Assembly: GCA_902785445.1 (NCBI GenBank)
Contig: CACZYN010000143.1
Span: 1 to 5,135 of the forward strand
DNA length: 5,135 nt
Source of the DNA: an uncultured Anaerovibrio sp.
GTDB lineage: Bacteria; Bacillota; Negativicutes; Selenomonadales; Selenomonadaceae
Direction: 5' to 3'
The notes under the pieces were generated by a model. That model saw only the letters and a program-made list of their open reading frames with translations. It searched no databases and was not told the origin of the DNA. The stretch's first letter is position 1. Every line of letters begins with the position of its first letter. Below are positions 1-5,135 of the stretch, piece after piece. Position numbers and translations under genes: made by a program.

Positions 1-1
1 T

Positions 2-382
2 AATATAGGTTCCAATAAAGATGCTAATGTTGTGTCTAATAATTACTACATAAGTCGTTCGGCTATGTATAACACCTTATCAGTGGCTGATGATATTTTA
101 GCATTTGAAGGTATTCGGGGGCCGGTTATCGGTTTTGACTATATGATAACCAAAAATGTAAAACTTAGTGTGTTGCAGAGCTTTGCTGGAACTGTTAATG
201 GTTATCGTTTTAATCACAGTATTACAAATATTGATCCATCTACAAAGAAAGTATATACTACGAAAGGTAGTACTAAGAAAAAGACTTATGATAGTAGTAA
301 CTATCGCTTGGATGCCAGCATTGATCAGATAAGTGAGCGGGCTGATAATATGACCGTAATTGCTATTACGGCTAAATTCTAA
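2..382 (+). CDS. Outer-membrane porin, C-terminal fragment (5' end outside the window)
   Basis: The frame is open from base 2 and gives 126 residues ending in MTVIAITAKF before a TAA stop. The GTG at 32 has no ribosome binding site and lies inside the open frame, so it is not the start; the gene begins upstream. Seen: alternating polar/hydrophobic stretches typical of beta strands and a terminal Phe, the usual outer-membrane barrel signature. The stretch GFDYMITKNVKLSVLQSF aligns by eye with GFQWVPYKNILIEGKQSL in the next gene and with ADYILRRNLRVAAYQSI in the third, placing it in the same porin family. A Lys/Thr/Ser-rich insertion (about 233-289) separates the last two strands and would be extracellular in a normal barrel. 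The KGD-x-AP-x-YS block that precedes the last strand in the two downstream paralogues is not seen here. Role inferred: passive diffusion channel or substrate-specific porin; the substrate is unknown. Confidence 0.8.
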   Translation, partial: NIGSNKDANVVSNNYYISRSAMYNTLSVADDILAFEGIRGPVIGFDYMITKNVKLSVLQSFAGTVNGYRFNHSITNIDPSTKKVYTTKGSTKKKTYDSSNYRLDASIDQISERADNMTVIAITAKF

Positions 383-388
383 GGAGGG
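381..388 (+). promoter_or_regulatory. Ribosome binding site overlapping the upstream stop codon
   Basis: AAGGAGGG starts inside the TAA stop (380-382) of the first porin and lies six bases before ATG 395. It is a near-perfect Shine-Dalgarno match and suggests that ribosomes ending the first porin can re-initiate on the second. Confidence 0.85.
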
Positions 389-394
389 AGAAAT

Positions 395-1729
395 ATGAAA
401 AACAGTAAAAAAGTTTTGGCTTTGATGCTGAGCACCGCTTTCTCCCTAAACTTGGGAGGGATTGCTTGCGCAGAGCCAAGCCCAGAGCAGCTGGATGCTT
501 TGCGAGCGGAAATTAAGGAGCTGCGCCAGGTATTAAAGGTAGAAAGGGCCAAGCATAAATACCAAAAGGCCAAGGATGTGGAGCGGAGCAAGGAATGGAA
601 TGTACACGGGGATGTGCGGGCTAAATACGCCAAGGTTAATCATGAGGATGTGATGACCCAGCGGTTACGGCTGTCCATTGAACGTCAAGTGGGAGAGACC
701 ATGCGCTTTAAGGGCCGCTGGGCCGTAATGAATAACAATGAATATGGTCTATCAACCCAGTATGCTAAGCAATTGTTTAAGTGGAATAATAATAATATGT
801 ATAATTCTGAGCAACGGTATCCAGACTTCTCAGGAGCGGATAATAACTGGATTTCCGATGCTTATATTGAGATGGATAATGTGGTGGGCTCTACCCTGTC
901 TATTGGTCGTTTTGGCCATACCTTTGGGGCCACCGGCTTCTGGTCTGATGCGGAAACCAGCGGTGGTATTGATGGTGTAAAGGCCAGCTTTGATATCAAT
1001 GGTGGCGACCACAATATAACTATTGGTTATGCTAACTTTTCACCTGTTCAGGACTATCCAAAATATGTAACTGGTGGTACCAGTGTAACTTATGCAGATG
1101 GCAGTAATGCAGTGCCATATTACTTTAGTAAGGGGATAGGTGATGCTCTGTTTATTACCGGTAAAGCCAAGATCAACGATCAGTCTACGGTATATGCTTC
1201 CTGGCTGCATCAGTATCGCACTGCTAATAAGAATAGTTCTACTATGGGATCAGAGCTTACTGGTATTACTGATCCGACTAACAGATATTGGGATGGAGCC
1301 AAGCATGATATTTGGGGTATTGGCATTAAGCATAAGTTGGATAATAATGTTACCTTCTTGGCGGACTATATGAACAATCGATGTTTTGATGCTAGTCAGA
1401 GTGCTACCTATATGAGCCTTCGCTATAAAGAGGCAAATCTAGACAAGATTGGCTCCTTCGGACTGAATCTGGATTGGCGTCGAATAAGTGCTCCGTACAC
1501 TCGGGATAATCTAAAGGGTATTGAATATTACTCCATTTTGGCTGGTAATAAACTGTCCAGTGATATGACCTTGGTACAGGATAATACCAAGGGCTTCGTC
1601 TTTGGCTTCCAGTGGGTACCATATAAGAACATCCTTATTGAAGGTAAGCAATCCTTAGGGACTAAATACACTGATAAGGGAGACCGGGCACCGGAGTATT
1701 CCTCTCTGTCCGTATCCACCAAGTTCTAA
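395..1729 (+). CDS. Outer-membrane porin with N-terminal coiled coil (444 aa)
   Basis: ATG at 395 follows a strong AAGGAGGG (381-388) that overlaps the previous stop codon, so the two genes are 12 bases apart and probably co-translated. Residues 1-26 form a Sec signal peptide (Lys-rich start, hydrophobic core, cleavage after ACA at 24-26). Residues 31-50 form a short coiled coil with hydrophobic residues at 33, 36, 40, 43 and 47. A GDVR motif (72-75) opens the barrel. Blocks shared with the downstream paralogue are QRY (140-142), ADNN (148-151), a GR strand (171-172), FWSDAETSGGIDG (182-194) and a C-terminal KGD-x-AP-x-YS followed by SVSTKF with terminal Phe. There is no SLH domain between signal peptide and coiled coil, unlike OmpM-type proteins of Negativicutes. 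Cys25 lies next to the cleavage site, but the preceding residues do not fit a lipobox. Role inferred: outer-membrane pore; family placement is firm, substrate unknown. Confidence 0.88.
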   Translation: MKNSKKVLALMLSTAFSLNLGGIACAEPSPEQLDALRAEIKELRQVLKVERAKHKYQKAKDVERSKEWNVHGDVRAKYAKVNHEDVMTQRLRLSIERQVGETMRFKGRWAVMNNNEYGLSTQYAKQLFKWNNNNMYNSEQRYPDFSGADNNWISDAYIEMDNVVGSTLSIGRFGHTFGATGFWSDAETSGGIDGVKASFDINGGDHNITIGYANFSPVQDYPKYVTGGTSVTYADGSNAVPYYFSKGIGDALFITGKAKINDQSTVYASWLHQYRTANKNSSTMGSELTGITDPTNRYWDGAKHDIWGIGIKHKLDNNVTFLADYMNNRCFDASQSATYMSLRYKEANLDKIGSFGLNLDWRRISAPYTRDNLKGIEYYSILAGNKLSSDMTLVQDNTKGFVFGFQWVPYKNILIEGKQSLGTKYTDKGDRAPEYSSLSVSTKF

Positions 1730-1738
1730 ACGCAGTAT

Positions 1739-1752
1739 AAAGGAAAGTGGAG
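1739..1752 (+). promoter_or_regulatory. Ribosome binding region with two candidate sites for the third porin
   Basis: AAAGGA (1739-1744) is seven bases before GTG 1752, while GGAG (1749-1752) is eight bases before ATG 1761. Both starts are in the same frame and differ by three residues, so the ambiguity does not affect the mature protein. Confidence 0.5.
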
Positions 1753-1760
1753 TGAATAAA

Positions 1761-3002
1761 ATGAAAAAATATTTAGCAGCAGCAATGCTGATTTCATTAA
1801 GTCTTGGCTTCGCTGGCACCGCTTATGCTGCGGAGAGTCAGGACGGGGCTGATGTCAAGTTCCAGCAGCTAAAGCAGCGGGTTGAAAACTTGCGGGCCCA
1901 GGTAAATCAAGCTAAAGAGGATAATAAACAAATCGAGGCCAAAAAGGATGAGTCCAATGTGGGTAGGAAGCTGAAGCTCTCGGGAGATGTGCGGGTAAAG
2001 GCCATCAATAATCATATTGGAAAGCATACCACCATTACAGAATCAGTTCAGATTTTAGGCCATTACAGCTTTGACAAGGACTGGATGGTGGGGGCTAAAT
2101 ATGCCTTTATGTCTGATAATAATATGGGTACTTCTACACGCAATACCTTTAATAGCCCAAACTTTTCCGATGGTAATCAGCGTTATGATGATTATACGGC
2201 AGCGGACAATAATGTGTTAATGAATCTCTACATAAGGAAGAATCATTTCCTGGGAGATAATTCCATTCAGGTGGGTCGTATGGGACCAGATGTTTTGGCT
2301 ACCAAATATTGGTCGGCAGCCAATTCTTCTGGCTTCTATGATGGTATCCGTCTGGCCTTTGGTCATGAGGAAAATTTGGAATTTTGGTATGGTGATTGGG
2401 GTTCCGTAGATACCTATGAGAAATACTGGAACCACCTGAATAACTTTAATAGTGAGAAGCGAAAGACACTGGAAAAGAATATTATGATTTTAGGTAAGTA
2501 TAAGCTGAGTCCAGTGACCAAGGTATACGGTTTCTTCCTGAACGAACTGCAGGACAAACAGGCGGGAGCTGAAAACTACAAGATGCGTGGTATTGGCTTT
2601 AGCACCCGGTACCGGGATTGGCGGTTGGATGCGGACTTTACCAAGAATATTGCCAATGGAGCCGTGGGTCGCTTCTTCCGTCTCCGGTACAAGGGCGCTG
2701 ACCGGGCTGTGCCGGGCAGTTGGACCTTGGGTCTGGATTATCAGAAAATTGAACCAGGTAACCTGTACGCCTCTGCCCTTAATGGCGTAAATGATGTAAG
2801 CTTGGGAATGAAGGATCTGATTGGTAGTGATGGTTTCATTCTGTGGGCGGATTATATTCTCCGGCGGAATCTGCGCGTGGCGGCCTATCAGTCCATTGGA
2901 CGTAAGGCAACTACGGCATATTCTAATGCAAATTACGGTACTTGGAAGAAGGGCGACTCTGCACCACAGTATTCCCGTATCCACTTTATCTGGAGCTTCT
3001 GA
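1761..3002 (+). CDS. Outer-membrane porin with N-terminal coiled coil, paralogue of the preceding gene (413 aa)
   Basis: I prefer ATG 1761, which gives a signal peptide beginning MKKYLAAAM, with GGAG at 1749-1752 eight bases upstream. An in-frame GTG at 1752, with AAAGGA at 1739-1744, would add only MNK and cannot be excluded. The signal peptide ends in AYA (21-23). Residues 34-51 form a coiled coil with hydrophobic residues at 34, 37, 41, 44, 48 and 51 in clean 3-4 spacing. GDVR (75-78) begins the barrel; QRY (140-142), ADNN (148-151), GR (172-173) and YWSAANSSGFYDG (183-195) match the upstream paralogue at nearly identical positions, although the sequences between are well diverged. The protein ends KKGDSAPQYSRIHFIWSF, with a terminal Phe. 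No SLH domain is seen. Two tandem in-frame stops (TGA TAA, 3000-3005) end the gene. Inferred role: outer-membrane channel, possibly with a different substrate or loop set from its neighbour. Confidence 0.87.
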   Translation: MKKYLAAAMLISLSLGFAGTAYAAESQDGADVKFQQLKQRVENLRAQVNQAKEDNKQIEAKKDESNVGRKLKLSGDVRVKAINNHIGKHTTITESVQILGHYSFDKDWMVGAKYAFMSDNNMGTSTRNTFNSPNFSDGNQRYDDYTAADNNVLMNLYIRKNHFLGDNSIQVGRMGPDVLATKYWSAANSSGFYDGIRLAFGHEENLEFWYGDWGSVDTYEKYWNHLNNFNSEKRKTLEKNIMILGKYKLSPVTKVYGFFLNELQDKQAGAENYKMRGIGFSTRYRDWRLDADFTKNIANGAVGRFFRLRYKGADRAVPGSWTLGLDYQKIEPGNLYASALNGVNDVSLGMKDLIGSDGFILWADYILRRNLRVAAYQSIGRKATTAYSNANYGTWKKGDSAPQYSRIHFIWSF

Positions 3003-3025
3003 TAACCCAACAATTAAGTTTTTAT

Positions 3026-3040
3026 AGGAGGCATTGCCTT
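3026..3040 (+). promoter_or_regulatory. Ribosome binding site of the phosphoesterase gene, partly in a small hairpin
   Basis: AGGAGG (3026-3031) decides the ATG 3041 start. AGGC at 3029-3032 can pair with GCCT at 3036-3039 across a three-base loop, with a possible extra G-U pair (3028-3040), so half of the Shine-Dalgarno could be masked. The site is clear; the hairpin is short and its effect is speculative. Confidence 0.7.
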
Positions 3041-4060
3041 ATGGATAAAAAATTGTGGCAGCAGCCGGTAAGCCGTCGGAAATTCCTCGGCTTGTCGGCA
3101 GGGGCACTCTCCGGCCTGATGTTCAGCAACCTCTTTCATCCCAAGAAGGTTGGCGCAGCACCGGGAGAAAAATACCATCGGTTTGTGGTATTGACCGATG
3201 TACATTGCCCTAGTGAGCGGGATCCGGAAAAGATTGCCGCTATTGAAGAAATCAACACCTGGTCCGATGTGGACCAGGTGGTAGTTACCGGTGATGTGGT
3301 CCATGATATCGGGGACCAGACAGAGCTGAATGCCGCTTCGGAGGTTCTGGATCATATCAAGGCACCGCGCTATGTGCTTACTGGTAACCATGACTATATG
3401 TATTCCGATTGGACCAACCATGGCGGTCATTTCCAGTGCGGTCCGGACGAGCGGGCTATGAAGCTGGAGCGGTTCAAAAAGCAGTTCAATATGAACGCCT
3501 TGTATTTCTCCAAGGATTTGGGCCCATATCATCTGGTATATCTGTCCCCGGATGACCTGCATACCACTTATCTAACCACTATGTCACCAGATCAGTTAGC
3601 CTGGTTAGAGGTGGATTTGAATGACAACAAGGATAAGCCAACCTTGGTTTTCTTCCATGGTTCCTTGGAGGGAACCTGGGATAAGAACGGTAAGGCTTGG
3701 CCAAATCATCCGGGCTTTATGGCTCAGCCAAAGGATCAGGTGCGGGCAATTGTGGCCGATAATCCTCAGATAATGGCTTGGATTTCCGGACATCTCCATT
3801 TGGGAGTATTCAATGAAAGCAGCCGGGATCCGAACCTCTATACTTATAATGAGCATGGAGTACCAAATATTCATAACCCGGCTACTTTGGGAACTGGCTA
3901 CATGTACAGCCATAGCCGGGATGGCTTTAACAACTATCCGGCTATGTGGACCAAGTCCTATTTCTTATTTGACGACCGCATGGAAGTGCGGACCTATGAC
4001 CACACCAACCATACTTTTTTACCGGAGCTTGATGTGGCTATCAAGATTTACAAAAAGTAA
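3041..4060 (+). CDS. Tat-exported calcineurin-like metallophosphoesterase (339 aa)
   Basis: The start is ATG 3041, preceded by AGGAGG at 3026-3031 (nine-base spacing). The frame stays open back to 2942, but that would overlap the porin and bury the signal peptide. Residues 11-17 (SRRKFLG) are a textbook twin-arginine motif, followed by a hydrophobic stretch (16-32) and a likely cleavage near VGAA (37-40). The catalytic domain carries the full calcineurin-like ligand set: D53-x-H55, GD at 84-85, GNHD at 115-118, FFH206 and GH251-L-H253. It therefore should bind two metal ions and hydrolyse phosphomono- or phosphodiesters in the periplasm, or be released from the membrane there. Tat export fits an enzyme that folds around its metals in the cytoplasm. 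Substrate is not readable; cyclic nucleotide, glycerophosphodiester and phosphomonoester activities all occur in this superfamily. It sits between the porins and an exported esterase, suggesting periplasmic processing of an imported compound. Confidence 0.9.
   Translation: MDKKLWQQPVSRRKFLGLSAGALSGLMFSNLFHPKKVGAAPGEKYHRFVVLTDVHCPSERDPEKIAAIEEINTWSDVDQVVVTGDVVHDIGDQTELNAASEVLDHIKAPRYVLTGNHDYMYSDWTNHGGHFQCGPDERAMKLERFKKQFNMNALYFSKDLGPYHLVYLSPDDLHTTYLTTMSPDQLAWLEVDLNDNKDKPTLVFFHGSLEGTWDKNGKAWPNHPGFMAQPKDQVRAIVADNPQIMAWISGHLHLGVFNESSRDPNLYTYNEHGVPNIHNPATLGTGYMYSHSRDGFNNYPAMWTKSYFLFDDRMEVRTYDHTNHTFLPELDVAIKIYKK
3256..3280. repeat. Perfect 10-base inverted repeat inside the phosphoesterase gene
   Basis: CACCTGGTCC (3256-3265) and GGACCAGGTG (3271-3280) are exact reverse complements separated by five bases (GATGT). 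In mRNA this would be a 10-bp, GC-rich hairpin. It lies in codons for TWSDVDQVV, just before the GD metal-ligand motif, and no T-run follows, so it is not an intrinsic terminator. Confidence 0.8.
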
Positions 4061-4067
4061 AGGTGAG
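4059..4067 (+). promoter_or_regulatory. Ribosome binding site deciding the SGNH hydrolase start
   Basis: AAAGGTGAG begins in the last bases of the phosphoesterase stop codon (4058-4060) and sits eight bases before ATG 4076. Because it overlaps the in-frame GTG at 4067, that GTG cannot be the start served by this site. Confidence 0.75.
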
Positions 4068-4075
4068 TGATTAGT

Positions 4076-4834
4076 ATGTTTAAGAAAATTTCTTTAATGT
4101 TAACCGTGTGTCTGCTGGTTTTGGGCACTTTTACCTCTTGCTTTGCGGCTATGGGCGGCCCTGGGGAGAAAATTCGCATTATGTGCTACGGCGACTCCAA
4201 TACCTGGGGCTTTACCCAGCGACCTAATGTAAAACGTTGGCCAAGCAATGTTCGTTGGCCAGGTGTACTCCAGAAGGAATTGGGGGATAATTACACCATC
4301 ATCGAAGAAGGATTGTCCAGCCGTACAGCCGGTGAGGATAACTACGATAACGGTTTGAATGAAGCTATTCAGTATGAGCTGAATTTCAACGGCCGTCCAA
4401 CCCTGATGCCGCTCATCAAGAGCCATATTCCTCTTGATTGTGTAATCATTATGCTGGGCACTAATGATATCAAGGTGCGGTTCCACAAGACACCGGAGGA
4501 AGTTACCGCCAATGTGGAAAAACTGGTGCAGCTCATCAACAATAGCTGTGATCCGGAAAAGGAATGGTATGGCTACGGAGTACCAAAGGTGTTGGTAGTG
4601 GCTCCAGTACCTGTGTATGCCACCAAGGCTTCCTTTGCCGCCAAGAATGCCGCTTCCCGGGAGCTGGGTCATCTCTACAAGGAAATGGCTGAGCGCAACG
4701 GGGTAGAGTTCCTGGATGCAGAGGATTATATCAAGGTTCCTGGTATGCCAGATGGTATTCACCTTACGGCGGAGCAACACAAGGTACTTGGTGAGGCTAT
4801 TGCCGCTAAAATTAAGAGCATGAATTTGAAATAA
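4076..4834 (+). CDS. Exported SGNH/GDSL hydrolase, arylesterase/acyltransferase (MsAcT-like) (252 aa)
   Basis: ATG 4076 is chosen because AAAGGTGAG (4059-4067) lies eight bases upstream; the in-frame GTG at 4067 overlaps that site. The N-terminus has a signal peptide: KK, a hydrophobic stretch 5-19, then TSCFAA. Cleavage after CFA (22-24) by signal peptidase I is likely; Cys22 as a lipoprotein anchor is a weaker option because Phe occupies the -3 position. SGNH blocks are complete: block I YGDSNTWGF with nucleophile S41, block II EEGLSSRT with G79, block III IIMLGTND with N130, block V DGIH with D226 and H229. The stretches IEEGLS-x-RT, PLD-x-VIIMLGTND and PKVLVV closely resemble, from memory, the Mycobacterium smegmatis acyltransferase MsAcT and the Agrobacterium arylesterase. 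Expected activity is ester hydrolysis or acyl transfer on small esters in the periplasm. Position four of the GDSL motif is Asn. The gap from the phosphoesterase is 15 bases, so co-transcription is likely. Confidence 0.9.
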   Translation: MFKKISLMLTVCLLVLGTFTSCFAAMGGPGEKIRIMCYGDSNTWGFTQRPNVKRWPSNVRWPGVLQKELGDNYTIIEEGLSSRTAGEDNYDNGLNEAIQYELNFNGRPTLMPLIKSHIPLDCVIIMLGTNDIKVRFHKTPEEVTANVEKLVQLINNSCDPEKEWYGYGVPKVLVVAPVPVYATKASFAAKNAASRELGHLYKEMAERNGVEFLDAEDYIKVPGMPDGIHLTAEQHKVLGEAIAAKIKSMNLK

Positions 4835-4859
4835 CCATTAATAGCATTACCTCTAAAGC

Positions 4860-4901
4860 AAAAGAAGATGGGTCGGCTTTGTGCCGGCTCATTTTCTTTT
4901 T
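4860..4901 (+). terminator. Intrinsic terminator closing the porin-hydrolase operon
   Basis: A 16-bp stem (4862-4877 with 4883-4898, including three G-U pairs) has a five-base loop (TTTGT, 4878-4882), a GC-rich top and a T-run at 4897-4901. The left flank has matching As, so the two A-T pairs 4860-4861/4899-4900 can extend it. It begins 25 bases after the SGNH hydrolase stop. No comparable structure is seen in the gaps between the five upstream genes, supporting a single operon. Confidence 0.88.
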
Positions 4902-4902
4902 C

Positions 4903-4953
4903 ATAAAAAAAAAAGGGTTTTTTGTTCTGATGGCGAAGATATAACATGATAAA
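4903..4953 (+). promoter_or_regulatory. Candidate promoter region for the chemotaxis-receptor gene
   Basis: A ten-base A-tract (4905-4914), GGG and a six-base T-tract (4918-4923) precede a weak sigma-A-like pair: TTGTTC (4922-4927) and CATGAT (4945-4950), 17 bases apart. With that -10, the A-tract would sit where an UP element acts. Alternatively GAAGATAT (4935-4942) matches six of eight bases of the sigma-28/SigD -10 (GCCGATAT), the sigma factor for motility genes, but no TAAA -35 lies at the right distance. A promoter is expected here because the gene follows a terminator; its exact position is uncertain. Confidence 0.35.
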
Positions 4954-4976
4954 AATAATTAGCTTATTTTCGTCCT

Positions 4977-4983
4977 AAAGGAG
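4977..4983 (+). promoter_or_regulatory. Ribosome binding site of the chemotaxis-receptor gene
   Basis: AAAGGAG is nine bases before ATG 4993 and supports that codon as the start of a real gene, although only 47 codons are inside the window. Confidence 0.8.
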
Positions 4984-4992
4984 TGAAATATC

Positions 4993-5135
4993 ATGAATAA
5001 TCTTAGTCTCACGCAAAAATTAATGGCCGGTTTTGGCGTATTGTTGATTATCATTATTGGCTTTGGTGTATATAGCCATAATGCTGCCGATAAGCAAAAT
5101 ATGGCCACGCAAAACATGGAGGATTGGATGTCTAC
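4993..5135 (+). CDS. Probable methyl-accepting chemotaxis protein, N-terminal fragment (3' end outside the window)
   Basis: ATG 4993 follows AAAGGAG (4977-4983) with nine-base spacing; 47 codons are visible before the window ends. The product starts MNNLSLTQKLMAGFGVLL: a short basic cytoplasmic tail, then a transmembrane helix at about 11-27, then a polar, probably helical periplasmic start (28-47). The pattern 'L-x-x-KL-x-x-GFG-hydrophobic run-G-x-Y' is very typical of the first membrane segment of methyl-accepting chemotaxis proteins with a four-helix-bundle or similar sensor domain. The signalling domain is not in the window, so a sensor histidine kinase or diguanylate cyclase with the same sort of N-terminus remains possible. 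It lies after a terminator and probably has its own promoter. Whether it senses a substrate of the upstream operon is open. Confidence 0.65.
   Translation, partial: MNNLSLTQKLMAGFGVLLIIIIGFGVYSHNAADKQNMATQNMEDWMS

Noticed and set aside
32..34. GTG as a possible start of a 116-residue protein.
   Set aside because: No Shine-Dalgarno precedes it, the frame is open to the window edge, and the product is plainly only the end of a porin.
458..472. Possible lipoprotein signal around Cys25 of the second porin.
   Set aside because: The preceding residues G-I-A do not fit a lipobox (no Leu or similar at -3), while ACA followed by Glu is a good signal peptidase I site, and barrels are not normally lipidated.
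2605..2616. Perfect 12-base palindrome CCCGGTACCGGG in the third porin.
   Set aside because: It encodes part of TRYRD in the barrel, occurs once, and has no partner site; chance is the simplest explanation.
2490..2984. Open frame of 164 codons on the minus strand.
   Set aside because: It is antisense to the third porin's barrel region and its product resembles no known protein; a shadow of the coding bias.
2942..3040. Upstream in-frame extension of the phosphoesterase, which would overlap the third porin.
   Set aside because: It would put 33 residues before the Tat signal. The AGGAGG before ATG 3041 and the position of the RR motif support the shorter form.
3014..3562. Open frame of 182 codons on the minus strand.
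   Set aside because: It is antisense to the phosphoesterase gene with its intact metal motifs, and shows no recognisable family.
4100..4780. Long open frame (226 codons) on the minus strand.
   Set aside because: It lies wholly inside the SGNH hydrolase, which has complete catalytic motifs and a ribosome binding site. The minus-strand translation has no recognisable domain.

Overview
The window looks like a chromosomal segment of a diderm Firmicute (Negativicutes, e.g. a Selenomonadaceae/Veillonellaceae-type bacterium). Three tandem genes encode beta-barrel outer-membrane proteins whose last residue is Phe, the usual BAM-recognised C-terminal signature, so the cell must have an outer membrane. 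At the same time, strong Firmicute-like Shine-Dalgarno sequences precede the genes. The taxon is an inference from architecture; no rRNA or marker gene is present.

Layout: positions 2-382 hold the C-terminal part of a first porin (cut by the window edge). Positions 395-1729 and 1761-3002 hold two complete porin paralogues, each with a Sec signal peptide and a short N-terminal coiled coil but no SLH domain. Positions 3041-4060 encode a Tat-exported calcineurin-like metallophosphoesterase with all metal-ligand motifs intact. Positions 4076-4834 encode an exported SGNH/GDSL hydrolase of the arylesterase/acyltransferase (MsAcT-like) type. All five genes run on the + strand with gaps of about 12-40 bases and no visible internal terminator, so they probably form one operon, closed by a strong intrinsic terminator at 4860-4901. 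After a 158-base intergenic region with an A-tract and a weak promoter candidate, a new gene starts at 4993: the N-terminus of a probable methyl-accepting chemotaxis protein, cut by the window end.

Working together (inference): the porins would admit or bind a substrate at the outer membrane, while the two exported hydrolases, a phosphoesterase and a carboxyl-esterase, would strip phosphate and acyl groups from it in the periplasm. This is consistent with a nutrient-scavenging cassette for an acylated and/or phosphorylated compound, but the substrate cannot be read from the sequence. There are no RNA genes, CRISPR arrays, insertion sequences or phage genes in the window.
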